Of a stretch of DNA of 64,000 nt, positions 28,214-36,081 are shown piece by piece. The notes beneath the pieces are model-generated. The model worked only from the letters and a program-made list of their open reading frames with translations. It was not told where the DNA came from and ran no database searches. Numbering within the stretch: position 1 is the first letter of the stretch; every line of letters begins with the position of its first letter. The translations under genes and the position numbers were made by a program. This stretch comes from Paenibacillus ferrarius (GTDB lineage: Bacteria > Bacillota > Bacilli > Paenibacillales > NBRC-103111), in NCBI RefSeq assembly GCF_002027705.1, contig NZ_MBTG01000073.1:124001-188000 (forward strand). Reading direction: 5' to 3'.

Positions 28214-28265
28214 ATATAAAACCGCTACTGACAACAGTGTGTCAGTAGCGGTTTTATATTTTTGG
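28214..28265 (+). terminator. very strong hairpin in a divergent intergenic region
   Basis: ATATAAAACCGCTACTGACA and TGTCAGTAGCGGTTTTATAT form a perfect 20-bp stem with an ACAGTG loop, and TTTTTGG follows. It lies between the start codons of two divergent genes, where no gene needs ending. Confidence 0.75.
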
Positions 28266-28366
28266 GGCTTCCTCCCGAATTCAGTTGTTCAAGAATATAT
28301 TTGCCAGAGTAACACATCCGCCCCACCTACAATATGATGTGTATAGAAATCTAAAGAGGTGAGTCA

Positions 28367-28810
28367 ATGGCAGTCGTAAAAGCCAGGAAACAGGATATTG
28401 ATATGTTGGCAAGGTTGCTTCGAGCTGAAGCTGAGACCGAAGGTGAAAAGGGTATGCTCCTTGTTGGAAATGTTGGCATTAACCGAATAAGAGCGAATTG
28501 CTCCGATTTTAAAGGAATCCGCACAATTCCCCAAATGATTAACCAGCCGCATGCGTTCGAAGCATTGCAACATGGTACGTACTATCAAAACGCAAGAGAG
28601 AGGGAACGCCGTCTGGCCCAACGGACTGTGAATGGGGAGCGGGATTGGCCAGGGAAATTCTCCCTATGGTATTTCCGTCCAGGAACGTTTGATAATCCCG
28701 GACCATGTCCATCAACTTGGTATAATCAGCCGCTTGCAGGACGTTGGAAGAAGCACTGTTTTTATGAACCGACCGCGAAAGAATGTGAAAATGTATATAA
28801 TACTTTTTGA
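28367..28810 (+). CDS. cwlJ: CwlJ/SleB-type cell wall hydrolase
   Basis: A 147-aa protein of the Hydrolase_2 family. The catalytic-domain start MLARLLRAEAETEGEKGMLL contains the conserved Glu, followed by VGNVGINR, then FEALQHGTYYQ and FSLWYFRPGTFDNPG near the C-terminus. The short length without a signal peptide matches CwlJ, which is placed in the spore coat and degrades cortex muramic-lactam peptidoglycan at germination, rather than the longer secreted SleB. The ribosome site AAAGAGGTGA lies 5 bases ahead. It has no GerQ neighbour here; a terminator follows. The exact paralogue is uncertain. Confidence 0.82.
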   Translation: MAVVKARKQDIDMLARLLRAEAETEGEKGMLLVGNVGINRIRANCSDFKGIRTIPQMINQPHAFEALQHGTYYQNARERERRLAQRTVNGERDWPGKFSLWYFRPGTFDNPGPCPSTWYNQPLAGRWKKHCFYEPTAKECENVYNTF

Positions 28811-28873
28811 TTTTATTCACGTGATGAGCTCAGGATCTCTAACTTGACTTGTCACAATTTTATCTCATTAAGT

Positions 28874-28897
28874 GCCGCGTAAATCGCGGCTTTTTTG
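28874..28897 (+). terminator. intrinsic terminator of the cwlJ-like gene
   Basis: GCCGCG, TAAAT loop, CGCGGC, TTTTTT. The rest of the 318-base gap to the next gene holds no other feature I can support. Confidence 0.85.
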
Positions 28898-29127
28898 GGT
28901 TTAGTGGAATAAAGTTGTTGTCGGGTTAGCTGCCGAGCATGAGGAAGACGATCGTTCGCGCTGCATGCTCTATGGCTTTACATTTCTCCCGACATTTTCA
29001 AGCGGATAACTCAAGGATATGACCTGTAAAAGTGTTAAACTTCAACAAACGATTGTTCTGTTTTCTAGTAGCAGTCGCATCTACACTTATCTCAAGGGAA
29101 GTCATTCCCACCTAAGGAGGTAAGTCG

Positions 29128-30135
29128 ATGGAAACTGTCAGTATTATTTTTTCAGAAAAGCAAAAGGTGGAGGTCAGCAAGATAACCTTTGACGCGGCGC
29201 TTGGCGAGACAGAGATTTTATGCGCCGCGATTCGTTCTTTAATCAGCACAGGGACAGAGCTTCAGTGCTTGAGAGGCGTCTTTGATTCTGATACTAATTG
29301 GTCAAGCTGGGTGCAGTATCCGTTCCATCCCGGCTATTCCATGGTTGCTGAAGTGATGGAAGTGGGGGCGGCCGTTCAGCACATTCAAAAAGGTGACCGC
29401 GTCTTTGTGGAGAATGCTCACACGCAATTCTTCAAAGCCGAGGCAGCTCATGCTGTACTTCTGCCAAAGGAGATCAGCCCGGAACAAGGCGTGTGGATCA
29501 ATCTGTCCAAAACGACACAGCTTGGCGTGAGGAGAGCGGAGCTGTTTCTCGGGGAAACGGTTGGCGTGATCGGGCTCGGGCTTCTTGGGCAACTGGTGAC
29601 GCAATATCTGCATCTGTCTGGCACCAAAGAAATCTACGCCATGGACCCTGCGCAGAGCCGCGTCCAGCTTGTGCAGGATAAGCCGGGCATTCACCGGCTG
29701 GCGATGGATGCGGGTACGGCGAAGGCGCAAATCGCAGAGCAGACCAAGGGCAAGATGCTGGATGTTGTGTTTGACATTACCGGGCATCCAGCTGTATTAG
29801 CACAAGCTACGCAGTTGGTTAAACCTCTGGGGCGCGTCATTTTGTTGGGAGATACGGCTACGCCATCCGCACAGGGAATGGGGCGTAATGTTGTTTCTAA
29901 CTCCATCTCCATCTTAGGCATTCATGCGCAAATGAATTATAAAGGATGGCACCATCCGGAGATGGCGGATCTGTTTTTAACCTATCTCATGCAAGGAAGA
30001 ATGGATGTCACACCGTTAATGACACACCTCTTCTCACCATGGGATGCACCTCAGGCGTACGATTTACTCATTCACAATCGAAGCTCAGCGATGGGTGTGC
30101 TTTTTGATTGGACTCGACTTGGGGAAGAAAGCTGA
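29128..30135 (+). CDS. zinc-type MDR (alcohol/sorbitol dehydrogenase-like) oxidoreductase
   Basis: A 335-aa medium-chain dehydrogenase. The GroES-like part has STGTELQCLRGVF and FHPGYSMVAEVMEVG, and the coenzyme domain has GVIGLGLLGQLVTQYL. The usual catalytic zinc Cys and the GHE motif are absent, and STGTE replaces the Cys loop. That places it in the zinc-poor subgroup often fused to or paired with Gfo/Idh dehydrogenases. It is followed after 12 bases by a truncated Gfo/Idh start, so it once formed such a pair. Ribosome site AAGGAGGTAAG is excellent. Substrate unknown. Confidence 0.85.
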   Translation: METVSIIFSEKQKVEVSKITFDAALGETEILCAAIRSLISTGTELQCLRGVFDSDTNWSSWVQYPFHPGYSMVAEVMEVGAAVQHIQKGDRVFVENAHTQFFKAEAAHAVLLPKEISPEQGVWINLSKTTQLGVRRAELFLGETVGVIGLGLLGQLVTQYLHLSGTKEIYAMDPAQSRVQLVQDKPGIHRLAMDAGTAKAQIAEQTKGKMLDVVFDITGHPAVLAQATQLVKPLGRVILLGDTATPSAQGMGRNVVSNSISILGIHAQMNYKGWHHPEMADLFLTYLMQGRMDVTPLMTHLFSPWDAPQAYDLLIHNRSSAMGVLFDWTRLGEES

Positions 30136-30147
30136 GGGGAGCGCGCG

Positions 30148-30290
30148 ATGAAGAAAGTGTTGAAAGTAGGACTCATTGGCTGCGGAGCGATCATGCAGCG
30201 CCGTCACTTGCCTGAATATCTTTCTCATGCTGCGCAGCTCTTCAGGTCATCCTATCTGGAACGAAGTCTCAGGCGGGCAAGTGTACCGCT
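30148..30290 (+). pseudogene. truncated Gfo/Idh/MocA dehydrogenase
   Basis: A good ribosome site (GAGGGGAG) and start lead into MKKVLKVGLIGCGAIMQRRH, then LPEYLSHA, the NAD-binding start of a Gfo/Idh oxidoreductase. Homology stops after about 28 residues; family members are about 350 aa. The next 75 bases carry an unrelated frame, and a MITE-like element begins at 30290. The upstream MDR gene overlaps its context as an operon partner. This is a deletion remnant, not a functional gene. Confidence 0.75.
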
Positions 30291-30369
30291 AAGGGGCTGC
30301 CCCATAAGTGTCTTTGCTCCAGTTGCTTTCTCTAAACCTGCAATTATACATCTTTTTTGCTCTTGGAAT

Positions 30370-30420
30370 AGCCTCAGCTATTAAATTCCTGCGTTTGTGC
30401 AGGTTTTTGAGGCTTTTTTT
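30370..30420 (+). terminator. terminator-like nested hairpin inside the MITE-like element
   Basis: GCCTCA pairs with TGAGGC around an inner CCTGC/GCAGG hairpin, followed by seven T. It may stop read-through from the upstream remnant. Confidence 0.55.
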
Positions 30421-30433
30421 GGATGATCAGCTG

Positions 30434-30478
30434 AAAAAGTTAAAAATGCCTGCACAATTGCAGGCATTTCCACTTTTT
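30434..30478. repeat. strong inverted repeat inside the MITE-like element
   Basis: AAATGCCTGCA and TGCAGGCATTT form a perfect 11-bp stem over CAAT, extended by AAAAAGT and ACTTTTT. Confidence 0.6.
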
Positions 30479-30542
30479 AACCCAATTTGCCCGGAAATTC
30501 CTGTAATTTTGCAGGCTTTTACGCTTGGGTGGTCTAGTCTGG

Positions 30543-30570
30543 TCTGATCTGATCTGATCTGATCTGATCT
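30543..30570. repeat. TCTGA pentanucleotide tandem repeat (5.6 copies)
   Basis: Five uninterrupted TCTGA units plus TCT. It is in noncoding DNA inside the MITE-like element and prone to slippage. Confidence 0.8.
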
Positions 30571-30723
30571 GGAAGCCCCGTCATCTATCGACGCTTACCT
30601 ACTAAATCTGGCTTAAGGGACAACCTCTTACGTTAATTAGAGTTATAATTCCGTCAAAGATGTGCAGACCTTTCATTGTATTTTATTAATCTCTTGGAAG
30701 GTAAACAGACGCTTGTATCGAAT

Positions 30724-30744
30724 ATATTCCGAATTCTGGAATAT
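30724..30744. promoter_or_regulatory. inverted repeat in the leader of histidine kinase B
   Basis: ATATTCC, GAATTCT, GGAATAT: perfect 7-bp arms 30 bases before the kinase start. It is operator-like; a role is inferred only from position. Confidence 0.35.
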
Positions 30745-30774
30745 GGGCGCTTTGCCTTAGGAGGTTAATGAATC

Positions 30775-32469
30775 ATGACATTCATACATAGACTCTCGAA
30801 TAAGTCCATTCGATTCAAGCTGATCGTGGGCTTTCTTCTGCTTGTCATTCCTCTGCAGCTTCTGCTTATTTTCGATAATTACTACGGGATGAAAGTTGTT
30901 CGCGAGCAAGTAGCCAATTCCAATCGCCATTTGGTAGCGTTATACATGGATCAAATTGACCGGAATTTGGAGGAGATCGATAAGTATTTACGAACGATGG
31001 TCGCTTTTGAGAACGATTTAATTAAGTTGGATATATCTGCAAAAGTGAATAGCGACGATTATTTCTTGGCGAAGATCAATCTATTCAATAAATTGGAAAG
31101 AGATATCCATACTTACAAAGAGATGGATTATCTATTCATTTATTCATCGGTTAATAAAGAACTTATCACGAATCAGCCGTCCGACGCGACGATGGAACAA
31201 CTGAAAACGATTCAGTCAGGGATAATTCGGATGCTTCGGGAAAGGGAAGATTTCCAGAAGCAGGACTTCGCCAAATGGTTTCCGTACCAAATTAACGAAG
31301 AATACTATATCGTTAAAATACAAAAAATTGGGGATGTGTATGTCGGCGCATGGGTGAAAGCATCGAAGTTGATGATTCCTTTTGGCTTGCTGGATATGGG
31401 GCCTGAAGGGAAATCTTTGCTTGTCACAGAAAATCTCAAACCGATGAGTGACAATGCTGCCATAGCTAACAAGAATGACTACTTAGAAGTCAGTACACAT
31501 TCCAAGCAAGGTAATTTCTCCCTGTTGTTCTTGATCCCTTATAGCGTCATCTTGGAACATCTCCCTTTTCTTCAGCGCCTTTGGTATCTAGTGATCTTAG
31601 GAGCCCTGATCATTTTGCCGATTTTTTATATCTTCCTGCGGCATATTATCTTACTCCCCATTAACCGGATCGTAGAGGTAATGAGACGAGTGCGCGACGG
31701 CAATCTGGACCAACGGGTCAAGCAATATCCTGTTTCCTTTGAGTTTGAACTGATGAATGATGTGTTTAACAGCATGGTTTCGGAGATCAAAGCATTAAAA
31801 ATTACCGTCTATGAAGAGCAGCTGTTTATTCAGAAAGCGGAGCTTAAATATTTGCAACTGCAAATCAATCCGCACTTTTTTCTGAACGCACTGAATACAA
31901 TTTATAACCTTGCCCAATTTCAAAACTATCAATTAATACAGGATATGTCAGAGTACTTAATCAACTATATGAGATTCATGTTTCAGAACAACCTGGAGTT
32001 CGTCAAATTGGAAGATGAAATCGCTCACACCCGCAACTACTTGCAGATCCAGGCAATGAGGTTTCAGGATGGGTTTACTTATCAGATTAACGGTGACGAT
32101 TCGCTTTCTCAGGCATTGATTCCTCCGCTGATCATACAAACTTTCGTAGAGAACACGATTAAACATGCCATTACGATGGAGGAACCGATTCGGTTAACCG
32201 TGGACATGGAGCTTTGCGGGGAGCAGGAGCCTTATCTATGCATCGTAATCCAAGACACCGGGAGAGGATTCTCAGAAGAGGCGTTGGTGAAGTGGCAATC
32301 TGAAGTTGACTTGGCGGATGAGAACAACGGGTATATTGGCATATGGAATTCCAGACGTCGATTACGGTTGATCTACCAAAGTAGGGCTCAACTGACAATA
32401 TCCAATCATCCGGATGGGGGTGCAAGGGTAGCGGTGAGGCTCCCATTCGTTCTTAAAAATGAGAATTGA
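30775..32469 (+). CDS. YesM-type sensor histidine kinase (module B)
   Basis: A 564-aa membrane kinase. TM1 near residues 14-34 (LIVGFLLLVIPLQLLLIF) and TM2 near 268-290 (WYLVILGALIILPIFYIF) flank an extracellular sensor. A HAMP domain (INRIVEVMRRVRDGNLDQRV) follows, then the His_kinase box LQLQINPHFFLNALN with His367 and the GHKL ATPase (FVENTIKHAIT, IQDTGRGFSEE). The acceptor box has FL in place of the common LY. Ribosome site AGGAGG lies ahead. The response regulator starts 11 bases after its stop. Confidence 0.9.
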   Translation: MTFIHRLSNKSIRFKLIVGFLLLVIPLQLLLIFDNYYGMKVVREQVANSNRHLVALYMDQIDRNLEEIDKYLRTMVAFENDLIKLDISAKVNSDDYFLAKINLFNKLERDIHTYKEMDYLFIYSSVNKELITNQPSDATMEQLKTIQSGIIRMLREREDFQKQDFAKWFPYQINEEYYIVKIQKIGDVYVGAWVKASKLMIPFGLLDMGPEGKSLLVTENLKPMSDNAAIANKNDYLEVSTHSKQGNFSLLFLIPYSVILEHLPFLQRLWYLVILGALIILPIFYIFLRHIILLPINRIVEVMRRVRDGNLDQRVKQYPVSFEFELMNDVFNSMVSEIKALKITVYEEQLFIQKAELKYLQLQINPHFFLNALNTIYNLAQFQNYQLIQDMSEYLINYMRFMFQNNLEFVKLEDEIAHTRNYLQIQAMRFQDGFTYQINGDDSLSQALIPPLIIQTFVENTIKHAITMEEPIRLTVDMELCGEQEPYLCIVIQDTGRGFSEEALVKWQSEVDLADENNGYIGIWNSRRRLRLIYQSRAQLTISNHPDGGARVAVRLPFVLKNEN

Positions 32470-32480
32470 GGAGGGATACT

Positions 32481-34097
32481 ATGTATCAATTACTGATCGT
32501 TGACGATGAGATCCATGCGGTGAGAGCCGTTCAAGCTGGAGTGAATTGGGCAGAATTGTCGATCTCCCATATTCATGTGGCTCATAGTACGAAGCAAGCG
32601 ATGAGGATATTTGGTGAACATCTCATTGACATTATGATTTGCGACATTGAGATGCCTCAGAGCAGCGGACTTGAATTGTTGTCATGGGTAAGAGAGCAAC
32701 ATTCGTTAACGCAATCCATATTTCTAACCTGCCATTCAAGCTTTGCCTACGCGCAGGAAGCTCTCCAATTGGGAAGCCTTGACTATATGCTCAAGCCTGT
32801 TAAGTTCAATGAACTGAGAGCAGTTGTTCTAAAAGGGATAGAGATGATTAGTGAAAAAAGAGAACAGCACATCAGCATGATAGAGAACCAATATTTCGCC
32901 AATCTATGGCATACGAACCGATCTGTTTTGATGGAGAGGTTCTGGCAGGAAGTGATGGATCAGAGCCTATCGAGTCCGGAGCGGATACGGGATGTTCTGC
33001 ACAGAAAGAACCTGCCAATCCGAGAGACGGAATCCTTCCTGCCGATCCTGATCTTCGTTCAGCGCTGGGCGGAGAAGTTGAATGCTCAAGATAAGAAGCT
33101 TATGGAATATGCGCTTCTGAATGCCGCGGACCATATGATCTTTCGCGGCGATGAACATGGCCAATTGGTACGCATGAGCAGTGACGTGTTTGTAGCGATC
33201 CTTCCTGTACGTGAACAGACCGAGAATCTTATGGAGGATATGAGACAGCTGTGTGAAATGTACATCGAGTCGTGCAACAAATATTTCCGCTGCGATCTTT
33301 CGTGTTATGTGGGCGAGCAGGGATGGATCCATGAGATGGCGATCCGATATAACAGCTTGATCTGTATGAAGGATAGCAACCTGAATCGGAGTAATCACGT
33401 TTTCTTCTTAAGCGAGGATTTGAAGAGCTCGGAATCGATCGATGTCCTGCAAATGAACGTCTGGTTAAAGATGCTCGAGCAAGGCGCCTATGACGCCATT
33501 CTTTCCGAAGCAGAGCGCTATTTGAACTCGCTTAAGGAAGTCGTTGGATTGAAAGCAGAGGTTCTGGAACAATTTTTCCAAAATTTCTTGCAGATGATTT
33601 ATTCTTTTATTCAATTCAAAGAATGGCAAGCCTATCAGGTTCTTGGGGAAGCGATAGCGATCGAGCAAATGTCGCAGGCTATACGCTCTGTGACTGATCT
33701 GCAGATCTGGGTGAAGTATGCGCTGGATCAGACGATCAAGTTTTGTTATGTAACGGAGGATACCCAATCGATCATGGATAGAATCTTAACCTTTATTAAG
33801 CAGCATCTTGACGAGGCCATCTCTAGAGAGGATATTGCAAGGCATGTCAATTGGCATCCGGACTATTTGTCCAGACGATTCAAAAAAGAGACGGGCAAAT
33901 CCCTTGTGGAGTTTATAGTGGAAGAGAAAATTGCGATGGCTAAGGAGCTGCTCGTGACCACCAATATGTCCGTAAGCGACATCGCATTAAGTGTGGGCTA
34001 TTCGAATTTTTCTTATTTCTCAAAGATATTTAAGCATGGGGTGCACATGAATCCAAATGAGTATCGTAAATCCCAAAGGTCAGAATTGTATTATTAA
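32481..34097 (+). CDS. YesN-type response regulator with AraC output (module B)
   Basis: A 538-aa protein starting MYQLLIVDDE at ATG 32481 (GAGGGA just ahead; an upstream 32466 start has no advantage). Receiver Asp55 is in MICDIEMPQSSGL, and Lys in YMLKPVKFNE. The variable middle region runs to about 430. The C-terminal AraC domain is ISREDIARHVNWHPDYLSRR and VSDIALSVGYSNFSYFSKIF. It pairs with the preceding kinase and should control the permease-led operon that follows. Confidence 0.92.
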   Translation: MYQLLIVDDEIHAVRAVQAGVNWAELSISHIHVAHSTKQAMRIFGEHLIDIMICDIEMPQSSGLELLSWVREQHSLTQSIFLTCHSSFAYAQEALQLGSLDYMLKPVKFNELRAVVLKGIEMISEKREQHISMIENQYFANLWHTNRSVLMERFWQEVMDQSLSSPERIRDVLHRKNLPIRETESFLPILIFVQRWAEKLNAQDKKLMEYALLNAADHMIFRGDEHGQLVRMSSDVFVAILPVREQTENLMEDMRQLCEMYIESCNKYFRCDLSCYVGEQGWIHEMAIRYNSLICMKDSNLNRSNHVFFLSEDLKSSESIDVLQMNVWLKMLEQGAYDAILSEAERYLNSLKEVVGLKAEVLEQFFQNFLQMIYSFIQFKEWQAYQVLGEAIAIEQMSQAIRSVTDLQIWVKYALDQTIKFCYVTEDTQSIMDRILTFIKQHLDEAISREDIARHVNWHPDYLSRRFKKETGKSLVEFIVEEKIAMAKELLVTTNMSVSDIALSVGYSNFSYFSKIFKHGVHMNPNEYRKSQRSELYY

Positions 34098-34194
34098 CAT
34101 GTCAGTTTAGTAGTGGCCCGGCAGGGGACTCCAAGATTACAATGTAATCAAGCGATGAAATCACCAGTACATTGCGGAAAGGAGGACCACAACC

Positions 34195-35127
34195 ATGTCA
34201 TCATGGGTAAGCAATGCGAGCTTAAAGAAGATGAAGAAATACAAAATGCTTTATCTTATGTTAATACCGGGAGTCTTCTATTTGCTCATCAATAATTACG
34301 TTCCCATGTTCGGGGTAACGATTGCCTTTAAGGATGTTAACTTCGCCAAGGGCATTATGAACAGCGAGTGGGTCGGGTTCAAAAATTTTGAGTATTTGTT
34401 CAAAACAGAAGATGCTTACATCATTACAAGGAATACAATTTTGTACAACCTGGTCTTTATTGCCCTTAATTTGGCTGTCGCAGTCGCATTGGCCGTATTA
34501 TTGAATGAATTGAAAAATCGTTTCTTACCCCGGTTTTATCAAAGTATCCTATTGCTTCCTTATTTAATGTCTTCGGTCATTATTGGTTATCTCGTCTATT
34601 CGTTGCTCAGTATGGAAACGGGACTCATTAACAACACGATCCTTCCGCTCTTGGGCCATGATGGAATCATGTGGTACAACGATCCCAAGTATTGGCCATA
34701 CATTTTGACATTGGTCAAAGTATGGAGTACAGCAGGGTACTTGAGTGTCGTTTATTTCGCGGCTGTAGTTGGTATTGATCAGGAGTATTATGAGGCATCA
34801 ACGCTCGATGGCGCCAGTAAACTGCAGCAAATTTTTAAAATTACAATTCCCCTGATTATGCCAGTTATTATCATCATGACCTTACTCCAAATTGGCCGTA
34901 TTTTTTATTCAGACTTCGGTCTGTTCTATCAAGTCCCGCTTGACTCCGGTGTTCTGATGCCAACAACCAATGTTATCGATACTTATGTTTATCGGGCTCT
35001 GCTCAAAAACGGAGACATCGGCATGTCATCTGCGGCAGGGGTATATCAATCGATTGTTGGGTTTATCATCATCCTGATTTCGAACTATGTCGTTAAGAAA
35101 ATTAATCCGGATAATTCACTGTTCTAA
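34195..35127 (+). CDS. ABC transporter permease, LplB-like (module B)
   Basis: A 310-aa six-helix CUT1 permease. The N-terminal NYVPMFGVTIAFKDVNFAKG is the LplB signature, and the EAA loop is YEASTLDGASKLQQIFKITI, with Ser replacing the second Ala of EAA. AAAGGAGG lies 10 bases before the ATG. In this module permeases precede the binding protein, unlike module A. Confidence 0.92.
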   Translation: MSSWVSNASLKKMKKYKMLYLMLIPGVFYLLINNYVPMFGVTIAFKDVNFAKGIMNSEWVGFKNFEYLFKTEDAYIITRNTILYNLVFIALNLAVAVALAVLLNELKNRFLPRFYQSILLLPYLMSSVIIGYLVYSLLSMETGLINNTILPLLGHDGIMWYNDPKYWPYILTLVKVWSTAGYLSVVYFAAVVGIDQEYYEASTLDGASKLQQIFKITIPLIMPVIIIMTLLQIGRIFYSDFGLFYQVPLDSGVLMPTTNVIDTYVYRALLKNGDIGMSSAAGVYQSIVGFIIILISNYVVKKINPDNSLF

Positions 35128-35144
35128 AAAAGGAGTGAGATGAA

Positions 35145-36029
35145 ATGATGCCTAGGAAAACGGAACAGTGGGTGATGCATGGTATCTTTATCGCAATCTC
35201 CTTGCTTTGTTTAATCCCCTTCATCCTGCTTGTTGCATCATCGATATCAAGCGAGAATTCGATTATCAAGAACGGTTACACGTTGTTTCCGACAGAATTC
35301 AGTCTGGAGAGCTACAAATACTTGTTCAAGGAGCCGGCTATGCTGATTCGGGCATATGGCATCTCGATTTTCGTAACCGTAATCGGGACAGTTACTAGTT
35401 TGATCGTGATGACGCTGCTTGCTTATCCGATTTCTCGAAAAGATATGCCGCTACGAAACGCAATTTCTTTCTTTATCTTCTTCACCATGCTGTTTCATGG
35501 AGGACTTGTTCCTACCTACTTAATGTATTCGAATGTGTTCCAGATCAAAAATACGCTATTCGCCCTGCTGATTCCTGGATTACTTGTAAGCGCATTCTTT
35601 GTGATTCTGATTCGCACATTTTTCACCATGAATATTCCAAACGAGGTAATCGAGTCAGCTTATATGGATGGCGCCAGCGAATTCACAATTTTTGCTCGAA
35701 TCGTTCTGCCGTTGTCTACCCCGGTATTGGGAGCGGTTGGCCTATTTCAATTGATCAATTATTGGAATGACTGGTTTAATGGGCTCATCTATATAACGGA
35801 CAGCAAGCTGTACAGTATTCAAGTATTGCTCAACACCATTCTCTTGAATGCGCAATACTTGGCCAGTAACTCGCATTTTGTTGCTGACATGGGGACACCA
35901 GACGGCATTCCTAATAATGGTTTGAAAATGGCGATTGCCGCCATCGGCGTGATTCCTATCCTAGTGACCTACCCATTCTTTCAAAAGTATTTTGCAAAGG
36001 GACTTACCGTAGGTGCAGTCAAAGGATAA
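35145..36029 (+). CDS. ABC transporter permease, LplC/AraQ-like (module B)
   Basis: A 294-aa six-helix protein ending YFAKGLTVGAVKG, the family C-terminus, with EAA loop ESAYMDGASEFTIFARIVLP. ATG 35145 follows AAAAGGAGTGAG; a second ATG at 35148 is possible. It forms the channel with the preceding permease. Confidence 0.92.
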   Translation: MMPRKTEQWVMHGIFIAISLLCLIPFILLVASSISSENSIIKNGYTLFPTEFSLESYKYLFKEPAMLIRAYGISIFVTVIGTVTSLIVMTLLAYPISRKDMPLRNAISFFIFFTMLFHGGLVPTYLMYSNVFQIKNTLFALLIPGLLVSAFFVILIRTFFTMNIPNEVIESAYMDGASEFTIFARIVLPLSTPVLGAVGLFQLINYWNDWFNGLIYITDSKLYSIQVLLNTILLNAQYLASNSHFVADMGTPDGIPNNGLKMAIAAIGVIPILVTYPFFQKYFAKGLTVGAVKG

Positions 36030-36081
36030 AGCAATAATGAGTTCCAAGAGGGTCGCAACTATTAGAATGGGAGGATCTACT

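Larger units (their letters stand above)
30290..30630. mobile_element. MITE-like element, 341 bp, with TA-flanked terminal inverted repeats
   Basis: The left end AAGGGGCTGCCCCATAAG (30291-30308) and the complement of the right end, AAGAGGTTGTCCCTTAAG (30612-30629), match at 14 of 18 positions; each end abuts a TA dinucleotide. Inside are several hairpins built from CCTGCA/TGCAGG (30370-30413, 30434-30478, about 30500) and a pentanucleotide tandem repeat. There is no transposase frame. Size, ends and lack of coding fit a non-autonomous element mobilised by an IS of similar ends. No second copy is in the window to confirm it. Confidence 0.5.

Noticed and set aside
28898..29127. Possible gene in the 230-base gap before the MDR gene
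   Set aside because: A frame reading VVVGLAAEHEEDD stops quickly and has no start; nothing else is supported there.
30543..30570. CRISPR-like repeat
   Set aside because: The tandem TCTGA units have no spacers and no cas genes occur in the window.
34113..34295. 60-codon ORF ahead of the module B permease
   Set aside because: Overlaps the permease in another frame without a convincing start; the permease start has the better ribosome site.
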